A stretch of 64,000 bases of DNA from Vombatus ursinus (Eukaryota > Chordata > Mammalia > Diprotodontia > Vombatidae): contig NW_020954687.1 of assembly GCF_900497805.2 (NCBI RefSeq), positions 5,500,683 through 5,564,682 of the forward strand, given 5' to 3'. How positions within the stretch are numbered: the first letter of the stretch is position 1; the number at the start of each line of letters is the position of its first letter. The position numbers were made by a program, and so were the translations under genes. Below, in pieces: positions 9,872 to 19,839 of this stretch. The notes beneath the pieces are model-generated. The model did not search any database. It saw only the letters and a list, made by a program, of their open reading frames with translations, and was not told where the DNA came from.

Positions 9872-9961
9872 CACAGCATGTCCCAAAAGTCTTAGTGCAG
9901 TTTTAAGTTGTAATAATTTTAATAGTTTAAAACTGCACTAAGACTTTTGGGACACCCTGTA
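9872..9961. mobile_element. Tc1/mariner-type foldback MITE
   Basis: The 90-bp element is almost entirely two inverted ends: TCCCAAAAGTCTTAGTGCAG near the left and CTGCACTAAGACTTTTGGGA near the right, with an AT-rich spacer. A TA dinucleotide borders each end (9870-9871 and 9962-9963), as mariner insertion requires. A sibling is at 56089-56189. Confidence 0.85.
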
Positions 9962-10084
9962 TAGAGAAGTTCTGAAATTTTAGTGTTGAAAGGAACTGTA
10001 GATGAAATCAAATGCAATCCTTCATTTTGCATAAGAGGAAGGAAATTGGTATGATTTTTTAAAAGCATGACATCTAAGAGAGAG

Positions 10085-10215
10085 TCCCAGTCTTGGTATT
10101 TTTTCATTTGTGCCCTTAGGTGAGTCTCCTTTACCTCTCTGAGATTAAATTTCCTCATCTCTAAAATGAGGCAGTTCAACTAGATTATCTCCAAGATACC
10201 TCCCATCCCCAACAT
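10085..10215 (+). mobile_element. MIR-type SINE
   Basis: Sense copy: AGATTAAATTTCCTCATCTC, TAAAATGAGG, then CAACTAGATTATCTCCAAG. The block at 9965-10050 may be a second, very decayed antisense MIR. Confidence 0.7.
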
Positions 10216-10219
10216 CTGT

Positions 10220-10698
10220 CTCTGCTCTAATAAAGGTCATTTGGTCTGAGATCAATCTATCTTTACCTGGAGGGTTAATAATGGAAGCTACACATGGGTA
10301 AAAAAGGTGAAGAGAAATGTGGGCAGGCTTTAGTTTCTTTTGCACCAGGAAAAGTCCCATAGCTTTATAGACTTAGTGTTTTCTTAGCTCCTAGGATATC
10401 TTTATGCCTCTATGCCAGCCTCTTCTCTAAGAGGACCCTCCAGCTCCTATCCTGGGCTTCCAGTTAGGTAGAGTTCATCATTGCTAGCCTGACCTAGATT
10501 TTTCCACACTGCCCCTGCCCCAACCATCTTCATGCCACACTATATAAATTCCACCACCAATCCCACGTTCACTTCTAGCTTTGGCAACAGTAAGAATAGA
10601 GACACCACCATTCCTGGAAAGGATTTCCCAATCGATTTCCCAATCAATGACCTTCTGGTCAACTCTGGAATTTCCCTTTCCAAAGCACCCATACCCAA
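10220..10698. other. Unassigned stretch
   Basis: No gene recognised. A tandem 12-mer (ATTTCCCAATCG / ATTTCCCAATCA) lies near 10622-10646. Confidence 0.35.
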
Positions 10699-10699
10699 C

Positions 10700-10870
10700 T
10701 ACTGGAGGCCATCTCGTCATCCCAATCTATACCTTGCCACCGGACCCAGATGGCTCTGAAGGAGTGAGTGAAGCTGGTGGCTTTGCACAGCCCTCCCTCA
10801 TTTAAATCCAATTCACTTGCAAGTCATGGCATCACCTTCTTGATGTCATGGTTCTCTTCAAGAATGAAGA
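10700..10870 (+). mobile_element. Marsupial SINE (CTTCAAGAATGAA-tail family)
   Basis: GGAGGCCATCTCGTCATCCC, CTTGCCACCGGACCCAGATG, CTTGCAAGTCATGGCATCAC, then GGTTCTCTTCAAGAATGAAG. It is the same family as 8040-8214 and 61588-61756. Its tail has expanded into the trinucleotide array at 10872-10936. Confidence 0.75.
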
Positions 10871-10871
10871 G

Positions 10872-10936
10872 AACCACCACCACCACCACCACCACCAATA
10901 CCACCACCACCACCACCACCACCACCACCACCACCA
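10872..10936. repeat. (ACC)n microsatellite
   Basis: About 20 ACC/CCA units with a short AATA interruption, growing from the 3' tail of the SINE at its left. Apparent poly-Thr/His open frames here are artefacts of the array. Confidence 0.9.
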
Positions 10937-10959
10937 ACCCAACCACCACTATCCTATAT

Positions 10960-11100
10960 AAGTTGTCTTCACCTGTGTGAATGTAAATACTTTAAGGGCA
11001 AAGGTAGTCACGCTATTTCATATTTGTTTCCCCAGAACTCAGCATAGTGCTAGGCACATTGTAAGTGCTGAAAGCATGCTTCTTCATTCATTCATTCCTC
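10960..11100 (+). mobile_element. L2 3' end
   Basis: AATACTTTAAGGGCAAAGGT, TTTCCCCAGAACTCAGCATA, GTGCTAGGCACATTGTAAGT and a terminal ATTCATTCATTC run. Confidence 0.75.
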
Positions 11101-11545
11101 TTGCCTTATTATGAAGAATGATACTATTGATAGGTCATTGATCAAACAAAGGAAACAACCAGATAAATGACAAAGCACTTAAACAGAAACAATTTTCAAT
11201 TTGAAAAACTTCACTTGATCAATTGGTGCTAGAGTCACTAAAACTACTAAAAGTAGCTTTAAAACAGAAATGGAATAGTACTTCTATAACAAATTATTTT
11301 AATCATCAATGGTAGTAGAAAGACCATACTTAGACTTAGCCCCTGATGTCCTGTAAAGGAAAGTAGAAGTTGTACTAATGACCATGAAGATTGGACCAAA
11401 TACAGCACACTCCAAAGAAATCTGTGCTGGAGATGACATTAACCTTTAGAACACTGAGATATCAATTCTTTAGCTCCAGGATAGTTATGAGGTCCTTGTG
11501 AAACTTTGAATGTTGATAGCTTTAGACATATACATAATAGACTCA
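11101..11545. other. Unassigned stretch
   Basis: AT-rich, with nothing recognised. Confidence 0.4.
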
Positions 11546-11547
11546 TA

Positions 11548-11778
11548 TTCTGTCATTTTCAGTTCTGTCTGACTCTTCATGACCACATTTGGGTTTTCTT
11601 GGCAAAGATACTAGAATGATTTGCCATTCCTTCTCCAGCTCATTTTACAGAGGAGAAAACTGAGGCAAACAGAGTTAAGTGACTTGTCTTAAGTGTCTGA
11701 GACCAGATTTGAACTCAGGAAAATAAGTCTTTCTGACTCCAGGCCTAGCACTCTATCTATTGTACCACTTAACTATCC
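11548..11778 (-). mobile_element. Mar1-type tRNA/RTE SINE
   Basis: Antisense: TTCAGTTCTGTCTGACTCTT (RTE-like tail), TTTTCTTGGCAAAGATACTA, CATTTTACAGAGGAGAAAAC, and the head CTCTATCTATTGTACCACTT. Confidence 0.85.
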
Positions 11779-11844
11779 AAAGCATAATAAAAGCACATTA
11801 TAAATGGAATATAAAAGCTGAAGTCTTTAAGTTTTAAAGCAATA

Positions 11845-12090
11845 CAGTGTGATTTTTTTTTTAAATTTCAACATAACCACCATCACTTGTGACACATTTT
11901 TCAGACCAATTTTCCAACTTGTTGAAAGTATTCCATAGTTGCTGCTTAGTAAAGAAATAAAAATTAATTCAAAATGAATAATACCAACCCATAAAACCCT
12001 TAAGAATTTACCTGTTGCATGTTGTTTATAATGTGTTTCAATCACATGCATATATAAAGTTACAATGTTTACATTGGTATGCAAACTTTA
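11845..12090 (-). mobile_element. Decayed mariner-like element with transposase C-terminus
   Basis: On the minus strand, bases about 11940-11860 translate to QQLWNTFNKLENWSEKCVT, then SDGGYVEI and a stop. This resembles the C-terminal tail of mariner transposases (a W-x-x-C spacing before a short ...GGYFE-like end). The likely ends are CAGTGTGAT at left, next to a TA, and ATCACCCTG at right, which are inverted. The rest of the transposase, including the D,D,D/E core, is missing, so this is an internally deleted copy. Confidence 0.45.
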
Positions 12091-12334
12091 TTATCACCCT
12101 GGTTTTGAAAGAGGGAAACATCCCAAACAATGACAGAAAACATGGACAGCATTGTCACATACATACACGTGAGTGCGCACACACACACAAAGTGATTTAG
12201 AGGATATCAATATCTACTAACCCTGTACCTACTTTCTCATTTCCATAAAATCCTTATCAGAATAATCTCCACATGTAGTGAGGGTAGCCTTGATGAAAAT
12301 ACGAATAGGAAACAGGTATATTTTGCAAAAAAAA

Positions 12335-12465
12335 AAGTTTCTAGACCCAGCGGTGTGACCTTGGGTAAGTCATTTAATTTTACTGTACTTCAGCTTCCTC
12401 ATCTGCAAAATGAATTAGGACCTCTAAGGTCCCTTCCAGCTTTAAAGCTATTATATTATTCATAG
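12335..12465 (+). mobile_element. MIR-type SINE
   Basis: GTGTGACCTTGGGTAAGTCA, CTTCCTCATCTGCAAAATGA, then AAGGTCCCTTCCAGCTTTAA. Confidence 0.8.
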
Positions 12466-12748
12466 CATACAAACAACCAAAAATTACACAGAAGATAAGA
12501 TCTGACTTGATTTTTTTGTTGTCATTGTTATAAAACTTTTCCTTCCACAGAGGAAATACTTCCTTAAAGGCTCTCTTTCCCCCAACAAAATAACCTTAGT
12601 GCATATCACATGATCATATAATATTCCTTAATAGATTCAAAAACAGATGTAACTGCTCAATAATCTTCTCATTATCAATATCAAATGGGCCTTAATGCAA
12701 TATTTACATGCACACCAAAAGTATTCTACCTTGTCAAGCAATATGTCC

Positions 12749-12822
12749 TATACAAAGTCCATTTGGAAGAGAAATGTTCTGTATGTATACAAAGTCCAAT
12801 TGGAAAAGAAATGCTCTGTATG
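12749..12822. repeat. 37-bp tandem duplication
   Basis: Two adjacent 37-base units, each starting TATACAAAGTCC and ending TCTGTATG, differ at about three positions. Confidence 0.85.
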
Positions 12823-12952
12823 TGTGCTTCTCTTTGCAGATGATACTGGACTGATTATATCAATCCCCGGACTGCAGAGTCTCCTTAGTGAAATCCACGA
12901 TTATTCCAAAGAGTTTGAACTAATCATCCACACAGGAAGATCCAAACAATAA
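12823..12952 (+). mobile_element. Non-LTR reverse transcriptase fragment (FADD box)
   Basis: The frame reads LLFADDTGLIISIPGLQSLL, then SEIHDYSKEFELIIHTGRSK before a stop. FADD is the catalytic motif of non-LTR reverse transcriptases, and the following helix and 'TGRSK' correspond to the conserved ...T.KTK segment. Only about 45 residues remain. Clade (RTE-like or CR1-like) is uncertain. Confidence 0.6.
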
Positions 12953-12975
12953 AAAATAGCCATGGTCTAGAGCAA

Positions 12976-13400
12976 GAGTAAGCAAATTCCAGCCGATGGG
13001 CCAAATCTGGCCTCCCTCCTGTTTTTGTATGACCCATGAGCTAACAATCCTTGTTTATCTGTAAAAAAAAAAAAAAAAAACATTCTTGGAGGTAAGTAGG
13101 TAGATGGTACAGTGGATGGAGGGCCAGGCCTGGGGTCAGGAAGACCTGAGTTCAAATCCGATCCCAGACACTTTACTAGTTGTATGACCCTGGGCAAGTC
13201 ATTTAACTCTGTTTGCCTCGATTTCCTCATCTGTTAAATGAGCTGAAGAAGGAAATGGCAAAGCACTCTAATATCCTTGCCAAGAAAACCCCAAGAGGAG
13301 TCATGAAAAGACTGAACAACAGCAACAAAAGCCATTCTTAGCTCTCAGGCCATACAAAAGAAGGCAGTGAGTCAGCTTTGGCCTGCAGAGCATCATTTGC
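12976..13400. mobile_element. hAT foldback element split by a SINE
   Basis: The left arm (GTAAGCAAATTCCAGCCGAT, GGGCCAAATCTGGCC, TTTTTGTATGACCCATGAGC) is the approximate inverse of the right arm (GCTCTCAGGCCATACAAAAG, CTTTGGCCTGC, CATTTGCTCAC). The arms resemble the common mammalian hAT end 'ggtcagcaaactacggccc'. A Mar1 SINE sits in the middle at 13090-13332. Confidence 0.75.
13090..13332 (+). mobile_element. Mar1-type tRNA/RTE SINE, full length, inside a hAT element
   Basis: Head TACAGTGGATGGAGGGCCAG, body GAAGACCTGAGTTCAAATCC and AATGAGCTGAAGAAGGAAAT, tail AAAGACTGAACAACAGCAAC. It is flanked by CATTCTTGG (13081-13089) and CATTCTTAG (13333-13341), a 9-bp target duplication with one mismatch. 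Confidence 0.9.
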
Positions 13401-14085
13401 TCACCAGGATCCAGATTATGATTTGCAGTTGAATAAACCACCCAGTAAGTTAGTTCATCAGTGTATGTGTCTTGGACAAAAACCACAGTCAGGCAATGAG
13501 CTAGGTCCATAATTGAACCATAAGAAGAGATCAGCTGGATTGTATTTAGGAAATTATGCAATGCTTTCAATAATTCTAGGCTGTTCCCTAAAAAAAAAAG
13601 TATATTCTTCTAGTGATCTATGTGGCAACAATTCAAGGAATATTACAGTCACTCATAATTGTGAGTGACCTAAAGTACAACAAACAGATCTTTGGCAGTT
13701 TAAATAGGCTATATTGTCTTACCAAAAGTGGCTGGCAAGTAAAAAGAAGTGCATTTGAAACTATCTTTAGGAAAATGTACAATTAGAAAAGTAGATGAGT
13801 CAGTCATATAACATGAGTGAAGTATGGCACTATTGCCTATAAAATGTCAAAAAAAAAAAATCTGGAGAAAGGCTGTCAGCATATTGGGTGGCTCCTCTGT
13901 AGGAGCTCTGTGGTAGGACACAGGCAAGAGCCACCTAAGATGAAGTGTGGATGAATGGTGATATGTACAATTGGAATGAGTGACCACAATGATGAGATCA
14001 CAGAGCTATTAAAGTATTGAAGTAGAAGTGTTGAAAAATTCCTGGAGTTCATTTTTTTTCCCTTGGGCAGAATTTAGATAGGAGG
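13401..14085. other. Unassigned stretch
   Basis: No family recognised. Short A-runs lie near 13590 and 13850. Confidence 0.35.
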
Positions 14086-14089
14086 AATA

Positions 14090-14690
14090 CTGGTGTTCTT
14101 TTTGAGCAATTGACCAATGTGTAATCTGTGTCTGCAGTACTGTGTTCAGTGCTGGGTACTAAATTTTAGAAGGAACTTTGACAAGCTTAAGCATAACCAT
14201 GAGAAGACGACCAAGGTGATGAGGCTCAATACCTTATCATCTGAGGACCAAGAAAAGGAACAGAGAATATTTAGCCTAGGAAAAGAAAAGCTAGTGGGGA
14301 TATAATATCCATCTGGGGGCAATATAGCTTCCTTTTACTACTTAAAAAGCTGTTATATGGAAAGGGGGTAGATTTATTCATTGGTTTCAGAAGGTAGTAG
14401 TTAGATCAATGATTGAAAGTTACAAGAGATTTGGGTTTATTATGAGTAAGAACTTCCCAAAATAAAGCTGTATGATAACATACAGTGTATTATAATATAG
14501 GTATAATAAAGTGTATAATAAAGTGGGATGGATTGCTTTGTGAGGTAATAAGTTTTCTACCCATGACAATGTTCAAGCAGATCAGGGAGGTTGTAGAGGG
14601 GACTCATATATTGGTACAGGTTGAACTCAATTTTGACATCCCTTCCAAGATGAAATTTCTATGATTTTCATATTTGGTTGCTCCAGAATA
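14090..14690 (+). mobile_element. CR1/L3-type LINE, ORF2 C-terminus and 3' end
   Basis: The frame from 14117 reads QYCVQCWVLNFRRNFDKLKH, then EDQEKEQRIFSLGKEKLVGI. This matches the conserved C-terminal part of CR1 ORF2 (F.KDI.KLE..Q.RA.. / E.RL.EL.LFSLE.RRLRGD). Downstream, GGATTGCTTTGTGAGGTAAT and CATCCCTTCCAAGATG correspond to the 'W..LP.EVV' region and the 3' end. It is 5'-truncated and broken by stops and small indels. Confidence 0.7.
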
Positions 14691-14849
14691 TTTTTCTTTA
14701 TGTGTGTTTGTTTATTGTACATTATTATTTATACATTTGGACTATTTTGATATTTAGAGCAATTGTTATTAGTAATGAAAGGTTTATGTGGACCCAAATT
14801 AACGGGTTAGGAAGAAGGAGATGGACAAATAGGACAAATGATTTGTAGA

Positions 14850-15005
14850 CTTAGTTTGATTGGGACTTTAGAGGTCATCTAGTTCAACTTCCACACTTTA
14901 CAGATGAGGAAACCGAGGCACAGGGAAACAAAGAAACTTGTCTGATGTCATATAAGTAGTGAGTGCCAGTAGTTGAATTTGAACTGAGTTTGTCTGAGGG
15001 TAAAG
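14850..15005 (-). mobile_element. MIR-type SINE
   Basis: GAGGTCATCTAGTTCAACTT, TTTACAGATGAGGAAACCGA, GTAGTGAGTGCCAG and a decayed head. Confidence 0.85.
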
Positions 15006-15009
15006 GAAA

Positions 15010-15475
15010 AAACGGCATAAACCGTCTGGCAAAGTCATAGGTACTGTTGAAATGGCCTTTTCTAGCTATAGATATTATCACCCAATGCGTGCTCTGTAGC
15101 TAACTGTAATCAACACACAAGTAGTTTTCCTCCAAATAGTTTACATCATGCAGAAGGGTTTTAGTGGCTAGAGTTTTTAGGGTCTTGATTCTAGGTGCTG
15201 ACTGTGGTTGGAAGGGGAAAACAATGGCTCCCCCTCTCCAGTTCTGGAACCATGAACCATGATCAAATTAATTCTGCCATTCCTGGATGAAATGTATCAG
15301 TTACTTCCCTATGATCCAACTCACCAGGGCTTAATAAATGATTTTTTATTCATTCATTAACCAGTCACTCAATCTGAGAAACAAAACAACTTGCTTCTTT
15401 TTCAGTGGAAAAAATGCTGAAAAACAGCAGATTCTTACCCTGGGTCCACCACAGATTCAGATTATCTGATCTCTG
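15010..15475. other. Unassigned stretch
   Basis: A small L2-like terminus (GGGCTTAATAAATG, then ATTCATTCATT) may lie at 15328-15360. Otherwise nothing is recognised. Confidence 0.35.
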
Positions 15476-15479
15476 CTGA

Positions 15480-16170
15480 GCCCTCCCTGTTCCATGGCCA
15501 TCCTTTTATTCTTCCCTGATTGATTCTCTGTCACAATCAGAATTTACTGTTTTAAACCCTCTCCTTAAGCCCTTAAAGTCATTCTCAACTCAAACGATAC
15601 CTTTATTCCTGCTTCTCTAAGGAAATGTAGGCCATCCATCCTAGTCGTTCTGTTGTCTCCTTATGCCAGTCTGCAAAAGCCCCTCCATATTTTTACCTGT
15701 CCTCTTTTTAACTCTAGCTAGCCTCTGAGGTGACCATTCTCTTGCCAAGGACAGCTATTCTACCTATGTCCTTGATCTCATCCCTTCCTACCTATAGCAA
15801 TAGATTACTCTGTTATGATTCCCGATCTCTGTCTATCTTTCCTTATCAGTTGGCTCTTTATCTGCTGTCTACAGACATGCTCTGGGCTCTTCTAAAGAGA
15901 AAAAAATCACTTGACCCCTCAAGTTATTGCCCTGGATCTTTTCACCCTTTCACTGACAAACACATAGTTTGTTCGTGTTTACTGCTTGCACTTCCTTCCT
16001 GGTCATTTACTTTTCTCATCTGGCTTTTGACCTCATCACTCTACTAAAACTGTTCTCAAAGATGGTTCCACCCTTAGTCCCCCATTAGTGACCTAATGAA
16101 TGCCAGAGAATTCAAGAAACTTTCTACTGTTCTTCCTTCAAGTCCAATTTAGAGATTAGTACACATTTAT
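15480..16170 (+). mobile_element. L2/CR1-group LINE ORF2 fragment
   Basis: Pyrimidine-rich coding-like sequence typical of L2 ORF2 upstream of the reverse transcriptase: GTGACCATTCTCTTGCCAAG, TTGATCTCATCCCTTCCTAC, CTGCTGTCTACAGACATGCT, then TGGCTTTTGACCTCATCACT. Ancient and riddled with stops. Confidence 0.55.
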
Positions 16171-16439
16171 CCTCTGCCTAGAGGTGAGCACTTAGCAACA
16201 AGTGCAGCTTCTTCCAAGTAATTAAGTGTTAATGGGGCTATTGATCCAAAAAACCATTATCTGCTTCAATTGCCTAATTTGCAGGCCCCTGAGGTTACAT
16301 TTTAGACATAGATTTTAGGGCTTTCAAGGCTAAATACTTCTTCAAAATATAGGACTTCTTCAAGAGTAAAAGAACAGATGGTTTGTTTCCTTACCTTGGT
16401 ACAGACAGATGCCTCTCCTTGGGGAGAACCTCAAGCCTG

Positions 16440-17085
16440 TGATGATATTATTCAATTCAATCTAGCAAAAGCTTACTAAGCACTGGACTGTGCTAAGTGC
16501 TAGGGGACATTCAAAGTTTAATTAAGGAATGGTCCCTAGTTTTATGAAGAATCATAATCTAGTAGAGAAACTTGATACAAAGCAATAATAATAATAATAA
16601 TATATATACACAACATGCATACAAAGTAGTTTTGGAGAAATCAGGAAAGGCTGCATGGAGAAGGTGGCACCTAAACTGAGTCTTATGGGAAACCAGGGAC
16701 TCTCAAAGGGAGAGATGAGAGGCAAATGTGATCCAGGTATGGGAGACAGCCGCTGCATAAGCAAAGAGATGAGAGAAGAAGTGTCCTGAGTGCCGTGTAG
16801 CAAGTGGGCCAGTGATGTTAGATCACAGAATGAATGAGGGCAATAACGGGTGAGAAGACTACAAAAATAAGAAGTCTAGTGGTGAAGATATTTAAATTCT
16901 GAATAGAAGAGTTTAAATTTTGTCCTAGACTTCATGGGAAGTCATTGAAGTTTATCAAGTGTGGAGAGAGAGGAGTAATGGTAATGGGGAAATGCAGAGG
17001 GGTGGTGGTAAACATGGTCAGACCTGTGCTTGAGGTTTTTTGGCAGCTGTGTGAAGGATGAATTAGAGTTGGGGGAAACATTCCA
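16440..17085 (-). mobile_element. L2, antisense, about 640 bp
   Basis: The 3' terminus lies at left (AAAAGCTTACTAAGCACTGG, GACTGTGCTAAGTGCTAGGG). Then come AGGAAAGGCTGCATGGAGAA, TATGGGAGACAGCCGCTGC and ACATGGTCAGACCTGTGCTT. An AAT run sits at 16581-16601. Confidence 0.85.
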
Positions 17086-17089
17086 GATG

Positions 17090-17795
17090 CACACATATAC
17101 ACACAAATGGAGAATTTTGTAAATGGCACTAACATTTAGTTCAACCTCCAAAAAACATATAGGACAAATGTCCTTTTTGAAGTCTCTGGGAATTTAGAAG
17201 GGCCCAAGGTCTGTACTCTATATCTTTCTCTTTTAGGAGATTCCTTAAGGATAGAAACTGCTTTCTTCTGTCAGATTCTATTTCCTTAGATGAAACTATG
17301 ATACTGCAAGCTTAGCACTTTAACTAACTTTTCTTGCAAACTAGGTGCTAAACTCCATTTTTTCTTTCAGCCAAGAGTAAGTGCTAATAGCACCCTCTAA
17401 ATGTTGATGCCCTTGCCCAAAGCTTCAGTCACCCCACAAACTCTGGATTCTGTCCAAGTCACCTTTTGGGAAGCTCTAAAGTGTTGTAGTTTTACTTTGT
17501 GAATTATAGGATGAGAATTTAAATAAACAATCTCTATTGAGATAGTAGTTTAGCGTGGAAAAGGTAGGTACTCTTTAAGCCCAAAGACATTAACTTACTT
17601 TACATAAGGAAAGTCAATATTTGTGTAACATTCATGATTATAAGAATGCCTCATGACTCACCAGTATCATACTCAGATTTCAAACATGGGACTTTAATTA
17701 TAATCTCCCACATGGCCTTTGGTCCTATCCCACCCAAATTGGTGAATCAGAAACACAGTCATGTTTCCAATGACAAAGTATTGTCAGCCACAATG
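17090..17795. other. Unassigned stretch
   Basis: Nothing recognised. Confidence 0.4.
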
Positions 17796-17799
17796 TATG

Positions 17800-18430
17800 A
17801 GTGGCCCATTCATTTGGTAGAGCTCAGAAACAAGAAATGAGAAATTAACTAGTTAGCCAAGGTCAATTAAAAAAGTACTATCAAAAGGCATTTTACAAGT
17901 TTTTCATTTCTCCCTCAAGCTCTTTAATCTGGCCTAATTTTGCTAGAGACTCCATGCTGGAAGCCAAACTTATAACTTGGAAGTAAGATGAGCTTTTTCA
18001 TTTAAAGTCTTTTATTATCCATTCAGTTCAATGCAACATGCTGTTTTAAGAATCTCTGGATTATAAACATTTATGTCTAATCCACCCTTTATATTATTTT
18101 CCTTTCCAGTTTTTAAGAGGCTCAAACCATTAAAAAGTTTAAAATTTCCTAAATTTGGCTAGAGGAGGAAGAACAAAAATGGTCCTGGTCATTCACCCCT
18201 TTGTATGTACCAATTCAAGGTTCCCTTCTACAGAAGGACCTCTTTCTAAATTTATTTCCAGCTACTTTTGTTTTCCTTGAGGGACCTTTGAAACACTATA
18301 TTGCTACTTTTCATGTTTTTTATTTGCCCTCTGGAACAATAAAAGCTCAAAGGTTCATAAATATGCATTCTGTAAATGTATTATGCTGACAAAGTGTTGC
18401 TCAGATAGCTGCTTTTGCCTTTGGGGAATG
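17800..18430. promoter_or_regulatory. Repeat-free block, candidate conserved enhancer
   Basis: About 630 bp without any recognisable repeat. It contains AATTAACTAGTTAGCCAAGG with a nuclear-receptor-like AAGGTCA and TCAATTAAAAAAG near 17843-17875. Further on are GGCCTAATTTTGC, TGCTGACAAAGTGTTGCTCA near 18385, and several AT-hook-like tracts. Site density and lack of decay resemble conserved non-coding elements. This is inference without alignment. Confidence 0.25.
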
Positions 18431-18467
18431 AATAAGTTTACAGCATGCTTAAACAACAGTGCAAGGC

Positions 18468-18613
18468 AGAGAAAGAGAGAGGAAGGCAGGAAAAGAGAGA
18501 GGGAGAGAGGAGAGACAAAATGAGAGAGGGAGGAAGAGAGAGGGAAGGAGAGAGTCAGAAGGCAGGAGAGGGAGAGAAGGAGGAGAGAGAAAATGGGAGA
18601 GGGGGAAGGAGGA

Positions 18614-18664
<51 letters not shown>

Positions 18665-18674
18665 NNNNNNNNNN

Positions 18675-18731
<57 letters not shown>

Positions 18732-18740
18732 GGGGGGGAA
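18468..18740. repeat. Purine-rich tract and (GA)n array with 10-N gap
   Basis: Imperfect AG-rich sequence passes into pure GA from about 18618 to 18728, broken by ten N at 18665-18674. The Ns mark an assembly gap inside the array, so array length is unreliable. The long open frames here (Arg/Glu or Ser/Leu) are artefacts. Confidence 0.95.
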
Positions 18741-18744
18741 GGAT

Positions 18745-19385
18745 GGGGATAGGATCCTAAAAGAACAAAGAAAATGGAAAATGAAATTAAAGTCATCAGT
18801 GTAAGAATATTTTAGAAATGTTTTATATTAACAAAGAAAAAAATAGAGTCCTACTTTCTCCGACAATGATTGGGGATTTTGTTTTTCCTTACAGCCCTTT
18901 GAATTGAGTTTACACACAGTATCTGCCTCCTAATTTGGGGCAAATTTACATTTTAACTTGAAGGGTCCCATCTTTTGAATTCTAATTCCCCCTGGACATG
19001 AATCTAGTTCTGTTTCGCTCAATTCAGATTAGACAAAAACCTGGGTGTGCAGATTGTCGGTAACTAAGGTTTCATAGCTAACACATCTTGATGACAAAAG
19101 CAAAAACATCTAAACAAATAAATTTCTAATGATCTAGGTTAATGAGCAAGGATACAACTGTAGGTGGCCAAAATTCTAGGGGGGGGGGGGATAATGGTTC
19201 ATGTATAGAAGTTGTTACTGCATATGGTGGGGGGAGATTGTTTAGGGGTGGAGGGATAAGGTTCCATTCATCAGCATAGAGATTTCCCAGTGTGCAAACT
19301 CCCAATGTGCATACCAATTCACAATTGTATGTTAACTTCTAGTATGCTAACTTCAGTTTCTTGGGGCAATACAAGTTTAAATGAT
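18745..19385. other. Unassigned stretch with G-run
   Basis: Holds a run of about 12 G at 19179-19190 and a second G-rich patch near 19228. No gene or transposon recognised. Confidence 0.4.
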
Positions 19386-19499
19386 CAGTCTGTGCTCATC
19401 CAGTGCAGGTCAGAAAGTGGACTTGAACGTAGGGCTCCCAAGCTGCCAAGTTGATCTTCCATCCACTACATCCCCTGAGGAAAATAGATCATTCAGGAA

Positions 19500-19625
19500 A
19501 TTTAGATCCTAGTCTCAATTTTCCCACTAAGTGTGGCCCTCAGTTTTCTCACTTTTAAAATGAAAGATTTGCAACTAATGATCTCTAAGGTCTTTTCATC
19601 CTCGAAGTTTCCATGATTCTAAATC
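19500..19625 (+). mobile_element. MIR-type SINE
   Basis: CCCTCAGTTTTCTCACTTTT, then TAATGATCTCTAAGGTCTTT. A decayed antisense head may precede it at 19390-19490 (GGACTTGAACGTAGGGCTCC). Confidence 0.65.
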
Positions 19626-19839
19626 AACCAGTGAGATAGTTGATCTTTAGGTAAAAGAAAAAAAAAAGACAAGCCAACCTACTCTGGAAGTCCAGAATTA
19701 CTCATTTGCCAAAGTAGAAATGCTGGTCTTTATGACAAAGAAAAAAAATCCTGCATTAAAAGCTTACTGTAATTAGTTGCCGTGGCCTAGAGAGTAAGAA
19801 ATCAAAATTACAGAGTTCTTAAGTGATAATTCTTCTAGA

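Noticed and set aside
10768-10980. Threonine/histidine-repeat protein
   Set aside because: Produced by the (ACC)n tail of a SINE.
18445-18804. Open frames of 97-119 codons, Arg/Glu-rich or Ser/Leu-rich, on both strands
   Set aside because: They are translations of a (GA)n array that contains assembly Ns. No start context, splice sites or conservation signal.
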